Source: Bradyrhizobium sp. AUGA SZCCT0158
Lineage (GTDB): Bacteria; Pseudomonadota; Alphaproteobacteria; Rhizobiales; Xanthobacteraceae
NCBI RefSeq assembly: GCF_018130065.1
Contig: NZ_JAFCME010000007.1
Coordinates: forward strand, 1 to 64,000
DNA length: 64,000 bases
Direction of reading: 5' to 3'
The notes under the pieces are model-generated. The model was given only the letters and a program-made list of their open reading frames with translations. It did no database searches and was not told the origin of the DNA. Of the stretch, positions 44,819-53,138 are shown piece by piece. Each line of letters begins with the position of its first letter. The stretch's first letter is position 1. The translations under genes were made by a program, and so were the position numbers.

Positions 44819-45802
44819 TTATTCGAGTTCGGCGCCGGAGTTCTTGACGATCACGGCCCAGCGCTCGACTTCGGTCTTGATGTAAGCTGCAAAACTGTCC
44901 GGTGTCGACGGCGGCAGCGGCTCCAGCGAAAGCTTTATCAACTTCTCCCGCGTTGGCGGGTCAGCCGTCAGCTTCGCGAGTTGCGCCGCCAATGCATCGA
45001 CGATCGGGCGCGGCGTGCCCGCCGGCGCGACCACGCCCTGCCAGGCCACCAGTTCAAAGCCGGTGAGGCCCGCTTCGGCGAGGGTGGGAATATCAGGCGC
45101 AATCGAAACGCGCTTGGGCGTGGTCACGCCGAGCACCCTGACCTTGCCTTCGCGGATCTGTTGCAGCGCCGGCTGCAGGTCCACCACCATGAAGGGGATA
45201 TGCCCCGCGATCACATCGAGCATCGCCGGCACACTGCCGCGATATGGCACGTGGCGGACATCGATTCCGGCTGCCGACTTCAGCATTTCGGCGCCGAGAT
45301 GTTGCGGACTTCCATTGCCGGCCGAGCCATAGCTGAGGCCGGGCTTTGATTTGGCGTAGGCGATGAACTCCGGTAGCGTCTTGGCCGGGATCGTCGGGTT
45401 GACGATCAGGGCAAAGGGCACGCCGGCCAAAAGGCCGATCGGCTCAAAGTCCTTTGTGGGGTCGTAGGGTAATTTCCTGTACAGCGTCTTGTTGATGGCG
45501 AGCGTGGTCGAGGTCGCCATCAGCAGCGTGTAGCCGTCGGGCTCCGACTTTGCGACCAGGTCTGCGCCCAGCGTGGTACCGGCCCCCGGCTTGTTCTCGA
45601 CAATGACGGTTGCATCCAGGCCGCTCCTGAACTGGTCGGTGACCAGCCGGCCAAGCAAGTCGGTGGTGCCGCCCGGCGGATACGGCACGATCATCCTGAT
45701 CGTCCGGTTGGGATAGGTCGCCTGAGCCTGCGCTGGCGAAACGGCCAGCCAGGCCAGCCCACCGCCGCATCCCGCAATCGCTTCCCGGCGCGTCAGCGGC
45801 AT
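44819..45802 (-). CDS. Bug-family (TctC-like) periplasmic binding protein
   Basis: A 327-aa exported solute receptor of the tripartite tricarboxylate transporter type. A Tat-like signal (TRREAIAGCGGGLAW, cleaved near residue 26) precedes the typical RMIVPYPPGGTTDLLGRLV, PGAGTTLGADLVAKSEPDGYTLLM, and KPGLSYGSAGNGSPQHLGAEML. The ATG at 45802 has GGGAGG before it. The membrane partners TctA and TctB are not next to it, so it is an orphan Bug protein. Gene order suggests that it binds the substrate of the adjacent monooxygenase (inference). Confidence 0.9.
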   Translation of the reverse strand: MPLTRREAIAGCGGGLAWLAVSPAQAQATYPNRTIRMIVPYPPGGTTDLLGRLVTDQFRSGLDATVIVENKPGAGTTLGADLVAKSEPDGYTLLMATSTTLAINKTLYRKLPYDPTKDFEPIGLLAGVPFALIVNPTIPAKTLPEFIAYAKSKPGLSYGSAGNGSPQHLGAEMLKSAAGIDVRHVPYRGSVPAMLDVIAGHIPFMVVDLQPALQQIREGKVRVLGVTTPKRVSIAPDIPTLAEAGLTGFELVAWQGVVAPAGTPRPIVDALAAQLAKLTADPPTREKLIKLSLEPLPPSTPDSFAAYIKTEVERWAVIVKNSGAELE

Positions 45803-45974
45803 GCATTCCTCCCGAGAGAATGACGCTTCTTGCTTCTTGTCTGTTGCGAACCACCATAGCACGCCACAGCGAAAACGCATGGCAGGATTGGGCGTGCTTC
45901 CAGACCTTGCCCGGGATCGCCGAACCGTGGCACGACAGCCGAAAGCCTCCTGAACACGGACCGGAGTCCGAGCG

Positions 45975-46796
45975 ATGCTAGATGTTCCCAACAACTCTGA
46001 AAAATCCTACGCCGACCGCAAGATCCTGCAGCGCGTCAGCGACGGCGTCGGGATTATCACCTTCAACAATCCCGAGAAGCGCAACGCGATGTCGCTCGAG
46101 ATGTGGGAAGGGCTCGGCAGCGCGCTGATCGAATTGCGCGACAATCCCGACATCCGCGTCGTGATCATGGCCGGCGCCGGCGACAAGGCGTTCGTCTCGG
46201 GCGCCGACATCAGCCAGTTCGAAAAGACCCGCCACAACGCCGAAGCCTCCGAAGAGTACTCAAAACGCAGCGCCGCACAGCGCGCGCTGTTGGCGGACTA
46301 TCCGAAGCCGACGATCGCCTGCATCCGGGGCTTCTGCCTCGGCGGCGGCATGCAGGTCGCGATGCTGGCCGACATCCGGCTTGCGGCCGACAACAGCCAG
46401 TTCGGCATTCCCGCCGCCAAGCTCGGCATCGCCTATGGCTATGACGGCCTCAAGCACCTGGTCTCGCTGGTCGGCCCGTCCTGGGCGCGGCTCATCATGT
46501 ACACGGGCATGCGGATCGACTCCACCGAAGCATTGCGGATCGGGCTCGTCGACCGCGTCTTGCCCGGGCCTGATTTGTGGGACGCGACCATGGAGATCGC
46601 ACGCACGATTTCCGGCAACGCACCGCTCGCGATCAAGGCCGCCAAGATCACCATCGCCGAGGTGCTGAAAGACGAAAGCCGTCGCGACATGGACGCGATC
46701 AAGCAGATCGGCACCGCCTGCATGGACTCGGAGGATTTTCGCGAGGGCCGCACTGCGTTCATGGAAAAGCGCAAGCCGAAGTTCAAGGGACGATGA
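45975..46796 (+). CDS. crotonase-fold (enoyl-CoA hydratase-like) protein lacking both catalytic Glu
   Basis: A 273-aa crotonase-superfamily protein. The oxyanion-hole segments are intact (FVSGADISQFE; IRGFCLGGGMQVAMLADIRLA), so CoA-thioester binding is expected. Both acid-base glutamates of true enoyl-CoA hydratase are replaced: position 127 is Gln (GGGMQ, normally GGGCE) and position 147 is Ala (FGIPAAKLG, normally FGQPE). It is therefore unlikely to be a standard hydratase. Other crotonase reactions (decarboxylase, isomerase, thioesterase) or an unknown one are possible. It is divergent from the Bug gene with a 172-bp shared region. Confidence 0.88.
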   Translation: MLDVPNNSEKSYADRKILQRVSDGVGIITFNNPEKRNAMSLEMWEGLGSALIELRDNPDIRVVIMAGAGDKAFVSGADISQFEKTRHNAEASEEYSKRSAAQRALLADYPKPTIACIRGFCLGGGMQVAMLADIRLAADNSQFGIPAAKLGIAYGYDGLKHLVSLVGPSWARLIMYTGMRIDSTEALRIGLVDRVLPGPDLWDATMEIARTISGNAPLAIKAAKITIAEVLKDESRRDMDAIKQIGTACMDSEDFREGRTAFMEKRKPKFKGR

Positions 46797-46802
46797 GTCT
46801 TC

Positions 46803-46931
46803 GTAGGGCGGATTAGCGTCAGCTAATCCGCCATCTTGCTTGCTTCGGTGGGTTATACTTCGCTAATTAGCGTTACCGTAATCCGCCGTTCTGTCGACGG
46901 CGGATTACGCCTTCGGCTCAATCCGCCCTAC
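46803..46931. repeat. palindromic repeat, GTAGGGCGGATTAG type
   Basis: A 129-bp element with inverted ends GTAGGGCGGATTAG / CAATCCGCCCTAC and inner inverted copies of GCGGATTA. It has the same architecture as the GTAGGGTGGGTTAG element at 16126-16240 and looks like a diverged member of one family. It lies between the convergent crotonase and IPMDH-like genes. Confidence 0.8.
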
Positions 46932-46936
46932 AAAAA

Positions 46937-48019
46937 TCACAACGCCGCCAGCACCGCCTTCGTAATATCCGCGGTGCCGTTGCCGCCGCCGAACTCCATC
47001 GGTTTGATTCCATTCGCATAGGCCTTGTCGACCGCGCGCTCGATGCGCTCGCCGGCTTCGGCGGCGGTCTCCAGCCCGTGCTTTTCGGCGAGCCAGTCCA
47101 GCATCATCGCCGCCGAAAGGATCATGGCCGTTGGATTGGCCTTGCCCTGCCCCATGATATCGGGCGCCGTGCCATGGCAGGGCTGGAACACCGCGTGGCG
47201 GTCGCCGATATCCGCCGACGGCGCCATGCCGAGACCGCCGATCAGGCCGGCGGCGAGGTCGGAAAGAATATCGCCGAACATGTTCTCCGTCACCATGACG
47301 TCGAAATCCCAGGGGCGCTTCACCATCATGAGCGAGCAGGCATCGACGTAAACCCGCTCGGCCCTGACATCAGGGTGGCGCTGCGCGGCCTCGTCGAACA
47401 TCCCGCGGAAGAACGCGAACGCCCTGAACACATTTGCCTTGTCGACACAGGTTAGCCCGCCATTCGTGCGCCCGCGCGCCTTGCGGCGTTCGGCGAGGCG
47501 GAATGAAAACTCGAACAGCCGTTCCGAGGTCTTGCGGGTGATGACGAGTGTCTCGCGCGCCTCGGTATCGGTCACGACGCCCTTGCCCATCGACGCGAAC
47601 AGGCCTTCGGTGGATTCCCGGATCAGAACCAGATCGATGCCCTTCTGATCGGCGCCGACGATCGGGCTCGGCACGCCCGGAATCAGCCGCGCCGGGCGCA
47701 CGCCGGCATAGAGATCGAAATGCATGCGCAGTTCGATCTGCGGCGCGATCTCGGTATTGTCTGGGTAGCGTACCGACGGCAGACCGCAGGCGCCGAGCAG
47801 GATGGCGTCGGCTTCTTCGCACAGCCGCACCGTGCTGTCCGGCATCGATTTTCCTGTCGCCAGATAATTATTGGCGCCCGCCGGCGCGTCGGTGAAGCGA
47901 AATTTCAGATCCGTTGTCGCCTCGATCTTTCGCAAGACTTCGAGCGCCGGGGCCATCACTTCGGGGCCGATGCCATCGCCGCCGAGTACGGCGATGTGGA
48001 GTGCGTTATTGGCGGACAT
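46937..48019 (-). CDS. isocitrate/isopropylmalate dehydrogenase-family (tartrate/malate-type) enzyme
   Basis: A 360-aa NAD-dependent beta-decarboxylating dehydrogenase. The family pattern is clear: VLGGDGIGPEVM start, YAGVRPARLIPG substrate loop, RESTEGLFAS, the Lys-bearing VDKANVFRAFAFF, VDACSLMMVKRPWDFDVMVTENMFGDILSDLAAGLIGGLGMAPSADIG metal/NAD site, and HGTAPDIMGQGKANPTAMI. This subgroup is usually annotated as tartrate dehydrogenase/decarboxylase or 3-isopropylmalate-like; no leuC/leuD neighbours, so a role in leucine synthesis is unlikely. It is downstream of a zinc alcohol dehydrogenase on the same strand. Confidence 0.87.
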   Translation of the reverse strand: MSANNALHIAVLGGDGIGPEVMAPALEVLRKIEATTDLKFRFTDAPAGANNYLATGKSMPDSTVRLCEEADAILLGACGLPSVRYPDNTEIAPQIELRMHFDLYAGVRPARLIPGVPSPIVGADQKGIDLVLIRESTEGLFASMGKGVVTDTEARETLVITRKTSERLFEFSFRLAERRKARGRTNGGLTCVDKANVFRAFAFFRGMFDEAAQRHPDVRAERVYVDACSLMMVKRPWDFDVMVTENMFGDILSDLAAGLIGGLGMAPSADIGDRHAVFQPCHGTAPDIMGQGKANPTAMILSAAMMLDWLAEKHGLETAAEAGERIERAVDKAYANGIKPMEFGGGNGTADITKAVLAAL

Positions 48020-48051
48020 GGATTTCCTTCACGACGGATTGATAATGAGTT

Positions 48052-48178
48052 CGTCATGGCCGGGCAAAGCCGTCTGAAAGGACGGCGTCGCTTCCGCTCG
48101 CCTTTCCCGGCCATCCACGTCTTCATCGCTGTTTCGAGAAGCAAGACGTGGATGCCCGGCACAAGGCCGGGCATGACG
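48052..48178. repeat. palindromic repeat, GTCATGGCCGGG/GCCGGGCATGACG type
   Basis: A 127-bp element with ends CGTCATGGCCGGGCAAA and AGGCCGGGCATGACG and an internal inverted pair (CCATCCACGTCTT / AAGACGTGGATG). The same element is present in the opposite orientation at 63197-63314. Confidence 0.8.
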
Positions 48179-48188
48179 GAAAAATACT

Positions 48189-49256
48189 CTACGGCGTCAG
48201 CACCGCGCGGCCGACCAGCTTGCCCTTCTGCAAATCGGTCAGCGCCTCGTTGGCCTTGGCGAGCGGCATTGTCGTAACCGGGATCGGCGCGATTTTTTTG
48301 CTGCGGACCAGATCGAGCAACTCCTGGGTTTCTCGCAAATTGCCGACATAGCTGCCCTGGATCGTGATGGCCTTGATCGGAATCAGCGGCAGCGCGAAGG
48401 TCGCCCCGCCGCCGAACAGGCCGACGATCACGAGCTTGCCGCCCTTGGTCAGGCAGTCGAAACCGAGCTGCGTGGTCTGGGCATTGCCGACGAGGTCGAT
48501 CACCGCGCGGATCGGACCGCCGGCTTTTTTCTGCAGCTGCTCCAGTGCATCCGCGGCCTTGCCGTCGACGGTCGCAAGCGCGCCTGCCGCCTCGGCGGCT
48601 TCGCGTTTGCGCGCGTCGATATCAACCATGATCGCGCCCTTGCCGCCCATCGCCTTCAGAAGCGACAGCGCCATCAGGCCGAGGCCGCCTGCGCCGAAGA
48701 TCACGATCGGCGTATGCAGGACGTTCTCGACTTTTTTCAGCGCGCTGTAGGTGGTGACACCCGAGCACGCATAAGGCGCCGCCGTGACGGGATCGAGCCC
48801 GTTCAGGTTCAACAGATATTTCGGGTGCGGCACGGTCATGTGATCGGCGTAGCCGCCGTCGCAATAGACGCCGAGCGAGTTCGGCTTGACGACGCACATG
48901 TTCTCGTCACCGCCGACACAGGTCTCGCATTTGCCGCAACCGAGCCAGGGATAGACCAGCGTGACGTCGCCGACCTTAAGGCCACCGCTCGCGGCCTTGG
49001 CGTCGGGACCGAAAGCCAGGATCTCGCCAACGGTCTCGTGGCCCATCGTGCGGGGCAGCGAAACGCCGCGGTCTTTCAGCGACAGCGGCTTGCGCCCGTG
49101 ACCGAGATCGTAGCCGCCCTCCCAGATGTGGAGATCGCTGTGGCACACGCCGGCCGCCTTCACTTTGATCAACACCTGCGAGCCCGTGGGCTCCGGCGTC
49201 GGATGATCGACCTCTTTCAAGGGGGCGTTGAACTCGGCGACCTGGAAACTCTTCAT
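48189..49256 (-). CDS. zinc-dependent alcohol dehydrogenase
   Basis: A 355-aa MDR-family dehydrogenase with both zinc sites: catalytic ligands in AGVCHSDLH and GHETVGE, and the structural four-Cys loop CGKCETCVGGDENMC. NAD-binding motif is VIFGAGGLGLMALSL, with an Asp in VDIDARKR suggesting NAD. The frame is open to 49313, but the ATG at 49256 has GGGAGAG before it. It is co-oriented with the IPMDH-like gene 170 bp downstream and with the ABC transporter genes upstream. Likely oxidises an alcohol in the local catabolic route; substrate unknown. Confidence 0.9.
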   Translation of the reverse strand: MKSFQVAEFNAPLKEVDHPTPEPTGSQVLIKVKAAGVCHSDLHIWEGGYDLGHGRKPLSLKDRGVSLPRTMGHETVGEILAFGPDAKAASGGLKVGDVTLVYPWLGCGKCETCVGGDENMCVVKPNSLGVYCDGGYADHMTVPHPKYLLNLNGLDPVTAAPYACSGVTTYSALKKVENVLHTPIVIFGAGGLGLMALSLLKAMGGKGAIMVDIDARKREAAEAAGALATVDGKAADALEQLQKKAGGPIRAVIDLVGNAQTTQLGFDCLTKGGKLVIVGLFGGGATFALPLIPIKAITIQGSYVGNLRETQELLDLVRSKKIAPIPVTTMPLAKANEALTDLQKGKLVGRAVLTP

Positions 49257-49353
49257 CGGTTCTCTCCCGTCATTCTTGTTCTTGAATGGGTAATTTCGGC
49301 CCGACATTGCCACGTCTGTCCAGACGAGACAAACGCACTCGATCCTTCGATAT

Positions 49354-50334
49354 TCAGATCAGCGGATGATGGCAAGCCACGAACTGTCCGGACGCCACGG
49401 CGCGAAGTTCCGGCATCTCGTCGCTGCACCGCTGGTCCGCGCGGGGACAGCGGGTCCGAAAACGGCAGCCGGATGGCGGCGAAATCGGCGAAGGCGGCTC
49501 GCCGACCGGCACGGTCTCGGCGGGACGCACGTCGGGATCGGGCATCGGAATCGCCTCGATCAGCAGTGCGGTATAGGGGTGCGCCGGCCTTGCGAACAAC
49601 TGCTCGGACGGACCGACCTCGCACAACCGACCGAGATACATCACCGCGACGCGGTCGCTCACCGCCTTCACGACGGCGAGATCATGCGCGATGAACAGCA
49701 GCGTCAAGCCATAGCGCGACTTCATCTCTTCCAGCAGGTTGAGGATCTGCGCTCGGATCGAGACGTCGAGCGCGGAGACCGGCTCGTCGCAAACGATGAA
49801 TTCCGGATTGAGCACCAGCGCGCGCGCAATGCAGATGCGCTGGCATTGCCCGCCGGAGAATTCATGCGGCAGCCGTCCGACCACCAGCGCCGGATCAAGC
49901 CCAACGGCGCTGAGCGCTTCGTCGACGAGCTTTTGGCGTTTGGCCGAATCCTTGACGCCCGAGATGATCAGCGGCTCGGCGATGATGTCGCCGATCCGTC
50001 GCCGCGGGTTCAGCGACGCGATCGGGTCCTGGAAGATCAGCTGCACGCGCCGGCGCATCAGGCGCAGCGTGTCGCCGTGCATCGCCGTGAGGTCCTGGCC
50101 GTCGAACAGCACCCGGCCCGATACCGGCCGGCGCAGCTGCAGCACCGCGCGGCCGAGCGTCGACTTGCCGCAACCGGATTCGCCGACCAGCCCGAGCGTT
50201 TCGCCGCGGGCGATCTGCAGGGAAACGCCGGATACCGCGTGCACGATCTTGTTGCCGACCGGATACTCAACGACGAGATTATCGACGTCGAGCAGCGGGT
50301 CGTTTGAAACGGCGGGTGAGGCTTGCTGCGTCAT
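49354..50334 (-). CDS. peptide/nickel-type ABC transporter, ATP-binding protein (DppF/OppF family)
   Basis: A 326-aa ATPase. Walker A is [17 protein letters not shown], signature is FSGGQCQRICIARAL, Walker B is FIVCDEPVSALDVSIRAQIL, and the C-terminal oligopeptide-transporter extension has RCPRADQRCSDEMPEL, the four-Cys region of the DppF/OppF type. Its ATG overlaps the stop of the DppD-type gene by four bases (ATGA). It completes a five-gene transporter. Confidence 0.92.
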   Translation of the reverse strand: MTQQASPAVSNDPLLDVDNLVVEYPVGNKIVHAVSGVSLQIARGETLGLVGESGCGKSTLGRAVLQLRRPVSGRVLFDGQDLTAMHGDTLRLMRRRVQLIFQDPIASLNPRRRIGDIIAEPLIISGVKDSAKRQKLVDEALSAVGLDPALVVGRLPHEFSGGQCQRICIARALVLNPEFIVCDEPVSALDVSIRAQILNLLEEMKSRYGLTLLFIAHDLAVVKAVSDRVAVMYLGRLCEVGPSEQLFARPAHPYTALLIEAIPMPDPDVRPAETVPVGEPPSPISPPSGCRFRTRCPRADQRCSDEMPELRAVASGQFVACHHPLI

Positions 50335-51326
50335 GCGCCGGCACCCGCACCGGTGCCGATCGGACGGAAGCAGGCAAACTGGTGAGCAGGCGAGTTCGAT
50401 TCCTCGAGCCGCGGCTTCTCGACATGGCATTGGGCCCACGCATAGCGGCAGCGCGGCGAGAACGAACAGCCTTTCAGCGGCCGTGTCGGATCGGGTGGAC
50501 GGCCCGAGATCGCCGGCAGCGGCGTATGTGGCGCGGCGTCGATCTTTGGAAGCGCGGCAAGCAGCGCCTCGGTATAGGGCATCCGCATTTTCTTGAACAA
50601 GGCCGGCGTCGGCGCACGCTCCACCACGCGGCCGGCATACATGACCGCGACCTCGTCGGTGCGGCCGGCGACGACGCCGAGGTCATGGGTGATCAGGATC
50701 ATCGCCATATGCCGGCGGCGCTGCTCGCGTGCCAGCAAATCGAGGATCTGGGCCTGGATCGTGACATCGAGCGCGGTGGTCGGCTCGTCCGCGATCAGCA
50801 GCTTCGGCTCGCAGGACAGTGCGATCGCGATCGCCACACGTTGCCGCATGCCGCCCGACAGCTGATGCGGATATTGCATCAGGCGCTGCTCGGGCGCGGG
50901 AATGCCGACCGCTGCGAGCAGCTCGACGCTGCGCCTGGTCGCGGCGGCCATATCGAGTTCGAGGTGTTCCTGCAGGGTCTCAATCAACTGGGTGCCGATG
51001 GTCAGCACCGGATTGAGCGAGGTCATCGGATCCTGGAACACCACCGCCAGCGAACGGCCGCGCAGCTTGCGCAGTTTCTCCGGCGACAGCTGCAGCAGAT
51101 CCTGCCCGTCGAACATCACGCGGCCGGAGAGTTTTGCTCTTTTCGGCAGCAATTGCAGGATCGCGCGCGACAGCATGGTCTTGCCGCAACCGGACTCGCC
51201 GACCACGCCGAGCGTCCGACCGGCGCCGATGGTGAGGTCGACACGGTCCACCGCGCGCAGATTGCCGCGCGGCGTCGGCAAATCGACGATGACATCCTCG
51301 ACGGAAAGCAGGGTACCCTCTGTCAC
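50331..51326 (-). CDS. peptide/nickel-type ABC transporter, ATP-binding protein (DppD/OppD family)
   Basis: A 331-aa ATPase. It has [17 protein letters not shown] (Walker A), [15 protein letters not shown] (signature), [23 protein letters not shown] (Walker B) and [10 protein letters not shown], then the C-terminal extension with [19 protein letters not shown] and CHVEKP. It overlaps its upstream permease gene by 4 bases and its downstream ATPase gene by 4 bases, so translation is probably coupled through the operon. Confidence 0.93.
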   Translation of the reverse strand: MTEGTLLSVEDVIVDLPTPRGNLRAVDRVDLTIGAGRTLGVVGESGCGKTMLSRAILQLLPKRAKLSGRVMFDGQDLLQLSPEKLRKLRGRSLAVVFQDPMTSLNPVLTIGTQLIETLQEHLELDMAAATRRSVELLAAVGIPAPEQRLMQYPHQLSGGMRQRVAIAIALSCEPKLLIADEPTTALDVTIQAQILDLLAREQRRRHMAMILITHDLGVVAGRTDEVAVMYAGRVVERAPTPALFKKMRMPYTEALLAALPKIDAAPHTPLPAISGRPPDPTRPLKGCSFSPRCRYAWAQCHVEKPRLEESNSPAHQFACFRPIGTGAGAGA

Positions 51327-52195
51327 AGCGCGCCCTGACGGGGATCGGTGAGCGCCCGGAGCGTGTCGCCGACCAGGTTAAAGGACAAGACGGTCAGGAA
51401 CATCGCGATGGCCGGAATGAAAGCCAGCCGGGGCGCCATCTCGAGACTTTCGCGCCCCTCCCCGATCATGCTGCCCCAGCTCGATATCGGCGGCGGCACG
51501 CCGAGGCCCAGGAACGACAATGAACCTTCGGCCACGATGGTGATGGCGACGGCGAGCAGGAAGAACGCAAACAACGGCAGCATCACGTTGGGCAGCAACT
51601 CGCGCAGCAGGATGCGCGTATGCGTCGCGCCAAGCGCCTGCGCCGCGATCACGAATTCGCGGCGCGCCAGTGTCAGCGTTGCCGCCCGCGCCACCCGCAT
51701 GAAGGCGGGAACGCCGAGCAGGCCGAGAATAAAGGTCAAGTGCAGGATCGACTGGCCGAGATAGGCGGTCACGGCCAGCGCCAGAATCAGCGGCGGAAAC
51801 GCCAGCAGCACATCCATGCTGCCGACCACCACCGATTCGAATCGGCCGCGGAAATAGCCCGCCAGGATGCCGAGTGCGCCGCCGAAGGTGAGCCCGATGA
51901 TCGGCGCACACAGCCCCACAATCAGCGATATCCGCGCGCCGTAGATCACCCGGGCTAGTTCGTCGCGGCCGAGGCCGTCGGTGCCAAGCCAGTGCTCTGC
52001 TGAGAACGGTGCGCGCTTTTCCAGCATGTCCATGTCGGTCGGGCTCGGCAGCGGCAGCACGTCGGCGAAGATCGCCACCGCAAACACGAAAATCATCCAG
52101 ACGATCGCCATCCAGAACAGCGGTCCGAGCCGGCGGCCGCGCCGCACCGGGGCTTCGGCAACTGACGCGTCGATGCCGAGTTCAAGCGTGGCCAT
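51323..52195 (-). CDS. peptide/nickel-type ABC transporter, permease (DppC/OppC family)
   Basis: A 290-aa permease with the DppC N-terminal segment (GRRLGPLFWMAIVWMIFVFAVAIFADVLPLP, then HWLGTDGLGRDELARVIYGAR), six membrane helices and the EAA-loop IAAQALGATHTRILLRELLPNVM. It overlaps the preceding permease gene by 14 bases. The final loop FNLVGDTLRALTDPRQG is typical of the family. Confidence 0.93.
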   Translation of the reverse strand: MATLELGIDASVAEAPVRRGRRLGPLFWMAIVWMIFVFAVAIFADVLPLPSPTDMDMLEKRAPFSAEHWLGTDGLGRDELARVIYGARISLIVGLCAPIIGLTFGGALGILAGYFRGRFESVVVGSMDVLLAFPPLILALAVTAYLGQSILHLTFILGLLGVPAFMRVARAATLTLARREFVIAAQALGATHTRILLRELLPNVMLPLFAFFLLAVAITIVAEGSLSFLGLGVPPPISSWGSMIGEGRESLEMAPRLAFIPAIAMFLTVLSFNLVGDTLRALTDPRQGAL

Positions 52196-53132
52196 GGCGG
52201 ATCCTCGGATCGAGCATGGCGTAGAGCATATCGACGATGAAGTTGATCAGCACGAATCCGGCTCCGACCAGCAGCACCACGCCCTGCAGAATGATGAGGT
52301 CGCGCGTGGTAATGGCGCCGACCAGGAGCCGGCCGATTCCCGGCAGCGCAAAAACCGTCTCGACGATGACGGCGCCGCCGATCAATCGCCCGATATTGAT
52401 TCCGGTGATCGTGACCAGCGTCAGCGACGAAGGCTTCAGCGCGTGCACGAACAGGATGCGCGATGCCTTCAGGCCTTTGGCCTTGGCCAGCGCGATATAA
52501 TCTTCCTGCAGCGTCGCGATCATGTCGGAGCGAAGCACGCGCATGATGCCGGGCCATTCGGCGAGCGCCAACGTCAACGCCGGCAGCACCATGAACCGCA
52601 GGTTTTTGGCCGGATCTTCGCCGAACGGCACGTAGCCCGTCGCCGGCAGCCAGCGCAACTCCACCGCAAACAGATAGATCAGCAGGATCGCCGACAGAAA
52701 AGTCGGCACCGACAGCATGCCGAAAGCGGTGCCGGTCATGAAGCGATCGAACGGTCCGCCGCTGCGCGCAGCACAAATGATCGCCAGGGGAACGCCGATT
52801 GCGAGCGCGATGACCTGGGCCAGGACCATGAGTTCCAGCGAGATCGGAAGCCGCTCGGTAACCGCCTGCAATACGGTTTGGCCGGTACGGAACGATCGGC
52901 CCAGATCGCCCTGGAGGATGTTACCGAGCCAGCCGAAGTAACGGACCCAGATCGGCTGGTCCAATCCCATTTCCTGACGAAGGGCCGCAACCTTTTCCGG
53001 CGTCGCCTGATCGCCGAGGATCGTGTAGGCGAGATCGCCCGGCAGCAGCGACGCGATCAGAAACGTCAGCAGCGATACCGCGATCAGCACCGGCACGAGA
53101 TACAGGAGCCTTCGCGCGACGAAACCGAGCAT
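52182..53132 (-). CDS. peptide/nickel-type ABC transporter, permease (DppB/OppB family)
   Basis: A 316-aa permease of the DppB type: MLGFVARRLLYLVPVLIAVSLLTF start, GLDQPIWVRYFGWLGNILQGDLGRSF, and the EAA loop IALAKAKGLKASRILFVHALKPSSL; end YAMLDPRIRHG. It begins 6 bp after the stop of the binding-protein gene, with no hairpin between, unlike the TRAP and nitrate operons. Confidence 0.93.
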   Translation of the reverse strand: MLGFVARRLLYLVPVLIAVSLLTFLIASLLPGDLAYTILGDQATPEKVAALRQEMGLDQPIWVRYFGWLGNILQGDLGRSFRTGQTVLQAVTERLPISLELMVLAQVIALAIGVPLAIICAARSGGPFDRFMTGTAFGMLSVPTFLSAILLIYLFAVELRWLPATGYVPFGEDPAKNLRFMVLPALTLALAEWPGIMRVLRSDMIATLQEDYIALAKAKGLKASRILFVHALKPSSLTLVTITGINIGRLIGGAVIVETVFALPGIGRLLVGAITTRDLIILQGVVLLVGAGFVLINFIVDMLYAMLDPRIRHGHA

Positions 53133-53138
53133 GCGCTG

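Noticed and set aside
45928..45945. TGGCAC motif in the Bug/crotonase intergenic region as a sigma-54 promoter
   Set aside because: No TTGC-like -12 element at the required spacing on the same strand.
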